Below are positions 1 through 5,638 of a stretch of 5,638 nucleotides of DNA, in pieces. This DNA is from Deltaproteobacteria bacterium (GTDB lineage: Bacteria; Desulfobacterota; Desulfobacteria; Desulfobacterales; Desulfatirhabdiaceae). The stretch lies in contig JAJYBO010000206.1 in assembly GCA_021778975.1 (NCBI GenBank), forward strand, positions 1 through 5,638, given 5' to 3'. The notes under the pieces were generated by a model. That model worked only from the letters and a program-made list of their open reading frames with translations. It made no database searches and had not been told where the DNA came from. Numbering within the stretch: the first letter of the stretch is position 1; each line of letters begins with the position of its first letter. The position numbers were made by a program, and so were the translations under genes.

Positions 1-1324
1 TGAAGCATGGATCAGAGAAAAGATTGGCATCAATGCCGATGCGCCCGGTGATGCTTTTGTAAAAGCACTTGAAGCATATCAATTGCAGCGCTTCAATGAA
101 ACCATCGCCTGGGCTCGTCGCTGCAGCCCATTTTACCGCCGGCATCTGGCGTTACAACCTGAAGGTCATTTATCCGCGATATCGGAAATATCACGACTTC
201 CCTTTACGACATCGGCTGATCTTGCCGTTCATCCTATGCACTTTCTGGCGGTTCGACAGGATGATATTACGAAAATTGTTACGCTGCGTACATCGGGAAG
301 CACCGGAGACGCCAAACGCATCTTTTTTACCGAAGCGGATTTAGAACCAACCGTGGATTTCTTTCACCACGGCATGTCCACACTCGTCTGTCCGGAAGAG
401 CGGGTTGCGATATTGATTCCGGGAGATAAGCCGGACAGTGTGGGCGGGCTTCTCCGACAGGGGCTTCTCCGAATGGATGTTCAAACCCTTATGTATGGTC
501 CGGTTGCCGATCCCGGCGATGCGGCCCACGCAATCAACACATTCGGCGCACATGCGCTTGTCGGTATTCCCACACAAATTTTGTCGGTGGCATTATCCCC
601 GGAGGGAGCGACAATCGGGAAAAATCGTATCAAAAGCGTCTTACTCAGCACCGACTATGTACCGCATGCAATTTCTGAAACGCTGGAAGCGATTTGGGGC
701 TGCCGGGTATTCACCCATTATGGCATGACTGAGATGGGGTTTGGCGGCGGTGTCGAATGCGAGGCGCTGGATGGATATCACCTCAGGGAATGCGATCTCT
801 ATGTCGAGGTTGTGAATCGTCAGACCGGGGATCCGTGTGCAAGCGGCGTCATGGGCGAGGTGGTCTTTACGACCCTGAATCGGCAGGGTATGCCGCTGAT
901 CCGGTACAGGACCGGGGATATTGCCCGGATACTGCCTCACGACTGTCCGTGTGGAAGCGTTTTACGGCGGTTGGAACAGGTTCGAGGAAGATGGGATGGC
1001 GCTGTTTCGTTGATAGATGGCGCGGTTCTGACGTTGCCCGATATGGATGACGCCCTTTTCCGGCTTCCGGGGCTGCTTGATTATCGCGCCTGCGTTTCTA
1101 TGGACAATCCGGGGCTGTTTGATCTGCATGTTGATGTGTACCGGATATCCGGAAGCGGCCCTGCCGACGGTGACGTGCATCTCGCCCTTCAGCAGATCGA
1201 AGCCATCCGCCAGTCTGTGGCCTGTAAGCGCATGAAGATCACCATCACTTTTTCACCGGACGGGCGCTGGCGCACCACCGGCATGGCCAAAAGAAAACTC
1301 TTCCATCTGAAGCAATCCCTGTGA
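1..1324 (+). CDS. AMP-dependent CoA ligase, PaaK-like (DVU_1553-type), 5'-truncated by window edge
   Basis: This is an adenylate-forming acyl/aryl-CoA ligase of the phenylacetate-CoA ligase (PaaK) superfamily, presumably cytoplasmic; its substrate is unknown. Codons run in frame from base 2, giving 440 visible codons before TGA at 1322-1324. Counting from base 2, the phosphate-binding loop TSGSTGDAK is at residues 97-105. The aromatic-GxTE motif (YGMTE) is at 240-244, and YRTGD, with its ribose-binding Asp, is at 302-306. A PaaK-like CPCGS is at 315-319 and the hinge-region RGR at 328-330. The C-terminal GMAKRK carries the likely catalytic lysine, near residue 430. There is no ATG or GTG before a TTG at base 83. 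That TTG lies inside a helix typical of the family's N-terminus and lacks a good ribosome binding site, so the true start is probably just left of the window. The resemblance to the DVU_1553 family is from memory. The superfamily is near certain; the subfamily is likely. The upstream operon is unseen. Confidence 0.9.
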   Translation, partial: EAWIREKIGINADAPGDAFVKALEAYQLQRFNETIAWARRCSPFYRRHLALQPEGHLSAISEISRLPFTTSADLAVHPMHFLAVRQDDITKIVTLRTSGSTGDAKRIFFTEADLEPTVDFFHHGMSTLVCPEERVAILIPGDKPDSVGGLLRQGLLRMDVQTLMYGPVADPGDAAHAINTFGAHALVGIPTQILSVALSPEGATIGKNRIKSVLLSTDYVPHAISETLEAIWGCRVFTHYGMTEMGFGGGVECEALDGYHLRECDLYVEVVNRQTGDPCASGVMGEVVFTTLNRQGMPLIRYRTGDIARILPHDCPCGSVLRRLEQVRGRWDGAVSLIDGAVLTLPDMDDALFRLPGLLDYRACVSMDNPGLFDLHVDVYRISGSGPADGDVHLALQQIEAIRQSVACKRMKITITFSPDGRWRTTGMAKRKLFHLKQSL

Positions 1325-1348
1325 TGTTGCGGATCCGCTACCGCAACA
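1325..1348. terminator. Candidate hairpin between convergent ligase and moeA ends
   Basis: TGTTGCGG (1325-1332) and CCGCAACA (1341-1348) form a perfect 8-bp stem around an 8-nt loop. The stem starts directly after the ligase stop codon, and the loop and 3' arm include the moeA stop (TAG read on the minus strand, 1338-1340). Being symmetric, it could fold in transcripts from either side. No U-tract follows on either strand, so it is not a classical intrinsic terminator. It may be a 3'-end stabiliser or a weak bidirectional terminator. The internal palindrome GCGGATCCGC (1329-1338) offers a competing fold. Confidence 0.4.
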
Positions 1349-2552
1349 ATTGAACAGTTATCACCGATTCGGCCGGCAGCATGTCCGCGCCTTCAGGGAT
1401 TGCGGCTATCGCTGCGGCCAGGGCAATGGAACTCAAACGGCTGCGCTTTTTCATCGAATGAAAAGTCGGCGGGTCGGTGTTCCATTGAAGGGCGCCAAAG
1501 AAAAAATCCGTCCATTCGACATCACCATCATCAAGATCGGACGCCAGCCGGGCGCTTGTTATGGGCAACCCCGCATTCACATGGCCGGAAAGCGCCAGAA
1601 GACCCGGCAAGGCGATCTGCAAAAAACCCATCAGGTTGGAGGGCGGCCCCCCTGGCAGGATAAAAACGGGCTTATTGTTCAGAATACCGAATCCAACCGC
1701 TTTTCCGGGTCCGATGCGGATCCGGTGAAACACCTTTTTCCATCCAAGTTGATCCAGCACCAGCGCCACCATATCGTAATCTCCCATCCAGGCCCCGCCG
1801 CTGGTAATAACCGCATCGCTTGCGCCGGACGCCGCCTTTATGGTGTCGAGAATGGCGTCATGATCGTCTTTCACGATTGTCAGGTGCGGCGTCATGTGAT
1901 ATCTGCGGCACCATCCGGCTATGGTGACGATGTTGCTTGCATAAACCTGACCATCTGTAATGGGATCGCCGGGCGCGATCAGTTCATCACCGGTTCCGAT
2001 AATGCCGACAACCGGATTTTTATAAACGGAAACGATGCGGCGCCCCGCCGCCGCCAGAAGACCTGCCGTAACCGGCGTTATCTGCTCTCCTGCCCGAAGA
2101 ATGTTTTGGCCGAATTTGACATCATCCCCGCACGGCAAAATGTTTTTGGCGGGTTTGATAGACGTTTCCATCACAAGATGGTCGCCGCTGCGTTTCACAT
2201 ATTCCTCGGCGACCACGGCATCGGCGCCGGATGGAATTCTGGCGCCGGTCAGCAGTCTTACCGCGGTTCCTGGCCGGACGGTGATATCCTTTCGGCCACC
2301 GGCGGCCATGGCGCCCAGAAGATGCAGGCGGATGGGGGAGCTGGCGCTGGCATCGGCCAGATCTTGCGAAAATACCGCGTAGCCGTCTTTACGGGAGGCG
2401 TCTGAAGACGGGGAATCCACCAGCGCATGAATATCCGAAGCAGCGACACGATCAACACTTTCAACCAGAGAAACCGTCTCGGTCGAAAGCGGTTTAATGT
2501 GTTCCATCATCAACCGTAGCGCTTCTTTCAGCCCCAGAGTCATGCCTTTCAT
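1338..2552 (-). CDS. moeA: Molybdopterin molybdotransferase, MoeA family (divergent active site)
   Basis: MoeA uses adenylylated molybdopterin and molybdate to make molybdenum cofactor in the cytoplasm. The 404-residue length is normal (E. coli MoeA is about 411). Three domains are visible: the MoeA N-terminal region (about 5-165, with KDGYA at 55-59 and TGARIPSGAD at 102-111), the MoCF-binding domain (about 178-315, with GTGDEL at 186-191 and SGGAWMGDYD at 251-260), and the C-terminal beta domain (about 325-402). Some usually conserved positions differ. The KPGKP motif reads GPGKA (281-285), so its first lysine is lost and the second (K284) is kept. LPGNPVS reads LPGGPPS (299-305), and SAMDGYA reads SRKDGYA. 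The Asp and Glu equivalents D56, E190 and D260 remain. The ATG at 2552 is preceded by GGAGG (complement of 2561-2565) 8 nt upstream; an alternative ATG lies three codons in. It is transcribed away from the kinase gene and converges on the ligase. The family is certain; a specialised role is inferred. Confidence 0.95.
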   Translation of the reverse strand: MKGMTLGLKEALRLMMEHIKPLSTETVSLVESVDRVAASDIHALVDSPSSDASRKDGYAVFSQDLADASASSPIRLHLLGAMAAGGRKDITVRPGTAVRLLTGARIPSGADAVVAEEYVKRSGDHLVMETSIKPAKNILPCGDDVKFGQNILRAGEQITPVTAGLLAAAGRRIVSVYKNPVVGIIGTGDELIAPGDPITDGQVYASNIVTIAGWCRRYHMTPHLTIVKDDHDAILDTIKAASGASDAVITSGGAWMGDYDMVALVLDQLGWKKVFHRIRIGPGKAVGFGILNNKPVFILPGGPPSNLMGFLQIALPGLLALSGHVNAGLPITSARLASDLDDGDVEWTDFFFGALQWNTDPPTFHSMKKRSRLSSIALAAAIAAIPEGADMLPAESVITVQLLR

Positions 2553-2594
2553 CGCAACAGCCTCCGTCTTGCAGATTTTAAATTTCCCAGCTCC

Positions 2595-2610
2595 ATATCA
2601 GAAGATATCA
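2595..2610. promoter_or_regulatory. Small symmetric element at the predicted moeA transcription start (possible operator)
   Basis: ATATC (2595-2599) and GATAT (2604-2608) form a short inverted repeat with a 4-nt spacer. The same bases also give a direct repeat of ATATCA at 2595-2600 and 2605-2610, exactly 10 bp (one helical turn) apart. The element covers the moeA -10 box and predicted start point, where a repressor would act. The arms are short and A+T-rich, so chance is a real possibility. I do not recognise it as a known ModE site. Confidence 0.25.
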
Positions 2611-2636
2611 TATTTTTATGGCAAGACAGAAGTCAA
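2607..2636 (-). promoter_or_regulatory. Sigma-70-type promoter for moeA
   Basis: Read on the minus strand, TTGACT (2636-2631) is followed by an 18-nt spacer and TATGAT (2612-2607). Each box matches the consensus at five of six positions. Transcription would begin near 2600, giving a leader of about 48 nt that carries the GGAGG ribosome binding site. This leader is too short for a typical molybdenum-cofactor riboswitch. Confidence 0.6.
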
Positions 2637-2695
2637 CAGAATTTCCGGTGTCAGTGGCGGTTATTGATCTTGAAAGGCGAGGCCGTTTATAGATA

Positions 2696-2764
2696 AGCTG
2701 TTGACGATATTCACCCGCTTCTGTTACGATAAATTTCACTGAGGGATTTACCACATCAACAGCT
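2696..2764. repeat. Perfect 9-bp inverted repeat flanking the kinase promoter
   Basis: AGCTGTTGA (2696-2704) and TCAACAGCT (2756-2764) are exact reverse complements, 51 nt apart. The left arm overlaps the predicted -35 box and the right arm abuts the kinase gene's AGGAGG ribosome binding site. A transcript from the predicted promoter would lack the left arm, so any function would act on DNA, as paired protein sites. A transcript starting further upstream could form a hairpin next to the ribosome binding site. A chance match of this size in a 224-nt region is uncommon but not excluded. Confidence 0.3.
2701..2730 (+). promoter_or_regulatory. Possible sigma-70-type promoter for the two-component operon
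   Basis: TTGACG (2701-2706) is followed by an 18-nt spacer and TACGAT (2725-2730), with an upstream TG (2722-2723) giving an extended -10. The -10 box itself is only a moderate match (four of six). Transcription would start near 2737 and read through kinase and regulator genes together, since no gap separates them. Confidence 0.45.
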
Positions 2765-2765
2765 C

Positions 2766-2771
2766 AGGAGG
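2766..2771 (+). promoter_or_regulatory. Ribosome binding site of the sensor kinase gene
   Basis: AGGAGG lies 5 nt before the ATG at 2777. It is a near-perfect Shine-Dalgarno sequence and supports that start over later in-frame methionines. It directly follows the right arm of the 9-bp inverted repeat. Confidence 0.8.
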
Positions 2772-2776
2772 CAAAT

Positions 2777-4360
2777 ATGGAGACTGCATCCGCCATAACG
2801 CCTTTCAGTCCCCCCCCATTCAATTGGGCGGATTTTCTGCACCGCCATCAAGACACCATCATCTGCGAGTGGGTACAGCGCCTGCACAGCGAGATCAGTG
2901 AGCGGTATTCGCTGACGCCGGAGAGCGAACTCCGCCAGACCATCGCAGGCGCATTTTCAGCCAATTGCCGAATGCTGATAGATAGCGAAAGAGACGAGCT
3001 GGACCGCTTTATTCCAGAAATCTCCCGATTGCGGCTCGAAGGTGATTTTCCTCTGGTGGACGTTCAGAGAGCCTTTGACCTGTTTCGCCTCATTGTTTTG
3101 CCACTGCTTTTCAACGCTTGCAATCACGAAACATTCTATCGGGCTGTGATCGAACTCAACAACTGCCTGGCCTGCACCACATATCAATTCAGCGATCTTT
3201 TCCAGAAGCTGCATCGCAAACGCCTCATTGATTATGCGCAGAAGCTGAAAGAGGAAGTTTCCTCAAAAACCACGGAATTACGGGAATCCGAACTCAAATA
3301 CAAAACGCTGGTGGAAGGCATTACGGATGGCTATGTCGTCATTCACGCGGGTGATATGATCTTTACCAACCGGGCTTTCAACTTCATGCACGGATACGGT
3401 GGCTCGGAATTGTTGAAAAAAACCTTTCTGGAACTGGTCGCTCCCCGTGATCAGGCAGCGATATTGGATCAGTTGTACCATATTCCGATCGGAGACAGCG
3501 CCTCTCCGGTACTGGAGTATTCACGAATGACCCGGTACGGAGACACCTTACCCACCGAGATCAAGTTCAAAACGGTTCGCTACGGCAATCGTTGGTCTCA
3601 GATCGGGATCTGCCGCGACATCACCGAACGGATTGAACTCGGGAAAAAGATGCGGGAAACCGAGCGTCTGGCCGATATCACCCAAATAGTCACCTCACTG
3701 TCACACGAAATCCGAAATCCGCTCTCTGCCATCAAAATGAATCTTCAGATTCTTCAGCGTCATCCCGAGCTGGTCGGTAACGATCGGCGGCGGGTGGATA
3801 TCGCCGTAAATGAAATGCACCGCCTTGAAGGCGTGCTTCAGGAGATCCTGGATTTCGCGAGGCCCGTGACACTGGAAATGACGCTGTGCAACCTCAATTC
3901 GATTCTGATGCAGGTCGTTGAGTTACTAGAAATGAAATTCGCCGAAAAACGTCTGAATGTTGTCCTGAATCCAGGCCGACTGCCGGATGTGTTGCTGGAT
4001 GGCGGAAAACTGGAACAGGTGGCGCTGAATCTGCTTCTAAACGCTGTCGAAGCGGCTCCGAACGGTTCAATCGTCAGGGTTCGCAGTTATAAACGTCCGC
4101 CCGATAGCCGACCTCCGGCAGTGGTTTTTGAGATTGAAAATGAAGGGAAGGCCATTCCTTTGGAGCTTCGTGAAACCGTTTTCAAACCGTTTTTCACGAC
4201 CAAAAGCCGGGGTACCGGTTTAGGTCTGAGCGTGGTGAAACGGCTGGTGGAAGCTCATGGTGGATATGTAACGGTTACAGGCCGAAACACGGGGGGGTCC
4301 ATCTTTGTCGTGGCTCTGCCTGAAGGAGATTCTCATGCGAACGATTCTTGCGGTGGATGA
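2777..4360 (+). CDS. Cytoplasmic sensor histidine kinase (RsbRD_N-PAS-HisKA-HATPase)
   Basis: This kinase is predicted to autophosphorylate on a histidine and pass the phosphate to the regulator encoded just downstream. The 527 residues contain no signal peptide or membrane segment, so it should sense an internal signal. Residues 18-146 match the RsbRD N-terminal fold (REIW-like CEWVQRL at 30-36, then RLRLEGDFPLVDVQRAF at 84-100). A charged, probably coiled linker (about 145-175) leads to a PAS domain (about 174-287). The dimerisation and phosphoacceptor domain spans about 296-362, with H310 in SLSHEIRNPLSA. The ATPase domain spans about 404-516: N-box LNLLLNAVEA (417-426), F-box FKPFFTTK (469-476) and G2 box GTGLGL (479-484). 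Its G1 box reads NEGKAI (455-460) in place of DNGxGI, so the usual adenine-contacting Asp is Asn; I recall similar NxG variants in active kinases. No ligand-binding residues can be named. The domain assignment is confident; the signal is unknown. An 8-C tract occurs at codons 12-14. Confidence 0.95.
   Translation: METASAITPFSPPPFNWADFLHRHQDTIICEWVQRLHSEISERYSLTPESELRQTIAGAFSANCRMLIDSERDELDRFIPEISRLRLEGDFPLVDVQRAFDLFRLIVLPLLFNACNHETFYRAVIELNNCLACTTYQFSDLFQKLHRKRLIDYAQKLKEEVSSKTTELRESELKYKTLVEGITDGYVVIHAGDMIFTNRAFNFMHGYGGSELLKKTFLELVAPRDQAAILDQLYHIPIGDSASPVLEYSRMTRYGDTLPTEIKFKTVRYGNRWSQIGICRDITERIELGKKMRETERLADITQIVTSLSHEIRNPLSAIKMNLQILQRHPELVGNDRRRVDIAVNEMHRLEGVLQEILDFARPVTLEMTLCNLNSILMQVVELLEMKFAEKRLNVVLNPGRLPDVLLDGGKLEQVALNLLLNAVEAAPNGSIVRVRSYKRPPDSRPPAVVFEIENEGKAIPLELRETVFKPFFTTKSRGTGLGLSVVKRLVEAHGGYVTVTGRNTGGSIFVVALPEGDSHANDSCGG
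4323..4328 (+). promoter_or_regulatory. Ribosome binding site of the response regulator gene, inside the kinase gene
   Basis: AAGGAG lies 6 nt before the ATG at 4335. It sets the regulator's start within the last 26 nt of the kinase gene, and the resulting protein begins with a canonical receiver strand (MRTILAVDDE). The arrangement predicts translational coupling. Confidence 0.8.
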
Positions 4361-5638
4361 CGAGGTACCGATTCTGGAATCCCTGGAAATGTTTCTGGGG
4401 GAAAAAGGATATCGGGTGATTACCGCGGCCACGGGCGCCGATGGCGAGGTGAAATTCCGCCGCTATCATCCGGACGTCGTGATGCTGGATATCCGGCTGC
4501 CAGACAAAAATGGTCTCGATATACTGAAGGATATACTGAACACCAATAACCCCCCCAAGGTCATCATGATGACGGCCTTTCAGGATATGGAAACCACGAT
4601 CGAGGCCATGAAGCTGGGCGCTTACGAATACCTCAACAAACCTCTGGATGCCGGCGATATCGAGCGCATTGTTGATCGGGCGTTTCGGATGAATTGTTCG
4701 ACAGAGGAGTCCGACGCGCCGGTGGAAGTTCCATCCACCAAAAGAGTGATCATCGGAAAAAGTCCGCAAATATGCGAAATTTTCAAGACCATCGGAATGC
4801 TGTGTCGAAATCAGACCACGGTGCTGATTCAGGGTGAAACCGGCACCGGCAAAGAGCTGGTAGCCAGAACCATTCACCAAAACGGTTCATTCCCCGATAC
4901 GCCCATGATTACAGTGGATTGCTCCGCCATTGTCGAAACCCTTCTGGAGAGTGAACTCTTCGGCCACGAAAAGGGCGCGTTTACCGGCGCCGTCGAAGCC
5001 AAACCAGGCAAAATCGAACTGGCTGGCAAGGGAACGCTGTTTCTGGATGAGGTTGCCGAGTTGCCGCTCTCTCTGCAATCCAAATTTTTGGGTTTTCTGG
5101 AACGAAAAGAATACATGCGAGTGGGCGGTCAGCGCGTGCATAACGCCCAGTGCCGGATCATTTCGGCCACCAATCTGGACGTGGCGTCGCTGGTGCGCCG
5201 GGGGCGGTTTCGGGAAGATCTGTATTACCGGCTCAAAGTCGTATCCATTTTTGTTCCGCCGCTTCGAGAACGCATCTGTGATATTCCGGAACTGGCGCGA
5301 TATTTTCTGCAGAAAGCCGCGCGGGAACACTGCACCGAAGCCCGGCAATTCGAAGACGGCGTCATGGACATACTCTGCGCGCAGCCCTGGGTCGGCAATG
5401 TCCGTCAACTCCAGAACGTTATCATGGCGGCGGCCGTACGCTCTCGCGGCAAACGAGTGCTGCGGGAAGATATCGAACGTGAACTGACTGTAACCTCTGA
5501 TTGTGTCACATCACAACCATCTGATTTTTCACTTGAATCACTGGAGCATGCGCATATCCTGAAAACCCTGGAATACACCCACTGGTGCCGATCGCGTGCT
5601 GCCGATCTACTGCATATCTCTCTGCCGACGCTTCGCGT
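4335..5638 (+). CDS. Sigma-54-dependent response regulator, NtrC family, 3'-truncated by window edge
   Basis: This is the cognate regulator of the kinase upstream: a phosphorylation-controlled enhancer-binding protein that drives ATP-dependent opening of sigma-54 promoters. The frame stays open to the window end, giving 434 visible residues. The receiver domain (about 1-117) has acidic pocket D8/D9, phosphoacceptor D52, T80 and K102, all intact. A short linker (about 118-137) leads to the AAA+ domain (about 138-370). That domain has Walker A GETGTGKE (167-174), the sigma-54-contacting GAFTGA (214-219, intact), Walker B GTLFLDEV (233-240), arginine-finger region RFREDLYYRL (291-300) and sensor-II WVGNVRQLQN (352-361, with Val where Pro is usual). 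A Fis-type helix-turn-helix begins near residue 400 and is cut at SLPTLR; probably only about ten residues are missing. Genes of this ZraR/AtoC/NtrC layout cannot be assigned a target from sequence alone. Every residue needed for phosphorylation and sigma-54 activation is present. Confidence 0.95.
   Translation, partial: MRTILAVDDEVPILESLEMFLGEKGYRVITAATGADGEVKFRRYHPDVVMLDIRLPDKNGLDILKDILNTNNPPKVIMMTAFQDMETTIEAMKLGAYEYLNKPLDAGDIERIVDRAFRMNCSTEESDAPVEVPSTKRVIIGKSPQICEIFKTIGMLCRNQTTVLIQGETGTGKELVARTIHQNGSFPDTPMITVDCSAIVETLLESELFGHEKGAFTGAVEAKPGKIELAGKGTLFLDEVAELPLSLQSKFLGFLERKEYMRVGGQRVHNAQCRIISATNLDVASLVRRGRFREDLYYRLKVVSIFVPPLRERICDIPELARYFLQKAAREHCTEARQFEDGVMDILCAQPWVGNVRQLQNVIMAAAVRSRGKRVLREDIERELTVTSDCVTSQPSDFSLESLEHAHILKTLEYTHWCRSRAADLLHISLPTLR

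Noticed and set aside
83..85. TTG at base 83 as the start of the ligase.
   Set aside because: The frame is open for 27 codons before it, with residues (EAWIREKIG, then LEAYQLQRFNETI) that look like a normal ligase N-terminus, and there is no good ribosome binding site before the TTG.
1350..2405. A 351-codon open frame on the plus strand, fully antisense to moeA.
   Set aside because: The translation shows no recognisable domain and is rich in Arg, Gly and His as expected from an antisense frame in G+C-rich DNA. The moeA reading on the other strand has three clear domains and a ribosome binding site.
2553..2600. A molybdenum-cofactor riboswitch in the moeA leader.
   Set aside because: The predicted leader is only about 48 nt, and I see no extended paired structure in it.
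2617..2634. TGGCAA on the plus strand as a -24 element for the kinase gene.
   Set aside because: At the required spacing the -12 position reads AAGT instead of TTGC.
2621..2635. A sigma-54-like -24/-12 sequence on the minus strand (TGACTT-N5-TTGC) upstream of moeA.
   Set aside because: The spacing is right and TTGC fits the -12 element, but the near-invariant GG of the -24 element is GA. The same bases are better explained as the -35 region of a strong sigma-70-type promoter.
2777..4360. The degenerate G1 box as a sign that the kinase is inactive.
   Set aside because: H310, the N, F and G2 boxes and the G1 glycine at 457 are intact, and Asn-for-Asp variants of this box are, to my knowledge, frequent in apparently active kinases.
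4275..5408. Long minus-strand open frames (4275-4880 and 4887-5408) opposite the regulator.
   Set aside because: They are antisense to a complete set of receiver and AAA+ motifs, have no family resemblance, and lack a supported start.

Overview
The window looks like chromosomal DNA of a Gram-negative, probably sulfate-reducing deltaproteobacterium (Desulfobacterota). This is inferred from three things: a PaaK-like ligase resembling a family I associate with Desulfovibrio DVU_1553, a cytoplasmic histidine kinase with an RsbRD-type N-terminus, and a sigma-54 response regulator encoded with it. Base composition is moderately G+C-rich throughout, and no gene looks foreign. I saw no tRNA, rRNA, CRISPR array, insertion sequence or phage gene.

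Layout. (1) Bases 1-1324, plus strand: an adenylate-forming CoA ligase of the phenylacetate-CoA ligase superfamily. Its 5' end lies outside the window, because the frame is already open at base 2. (2) Bases 1338-2552, minus strand: a MoeA-type molybdopterin molybdotransferase, tail to tail with the ligase, 13 nt from stop to stop. A perfect 8-bp hairpin sits at the junction. (3) Bases 2553-2776: a 224-nt divergent control region. It holds a good sigma-70-like promoter for moeA, a weaker one for the kinase gene, and two small symmetric elements. (4) Bases 2777-4360, plus strand: a soluble sensor kinase with the order RsbRD_N, PAS, HisKA, HATPase. (5) Bases 4335-5638, plus strand: an NtrC-family sigma-54 activator that overlaps the kinase gene by 26 nt. 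It runs off the right edge inside its DNA-binding domain.

How the genes may work together. The kinase and regulator are a clear cognate pair that should switch on sigma-54 promoters in response to a cytoplasmic signal. No convincing sigma-54 promoter is visible here, so the targets are probably outside, plausibly including the operon that ends with the ligase. MoeA inserts molybdenum into molybdopterin. The copy here differs from the classical active site at several motif positions, which suggests a paralogue dedicated to a particular molybdoenzyme. Placement of a PaaK-like ligase next to a MoeA resembles, from memory, a Desulfovibrio cluster around a molybdenum aldehyde oxidoreductase. A molybdoenzyme-linked locus under its own two-component control is therefore the most interesting reading, but it is an inference from neighbourhood.
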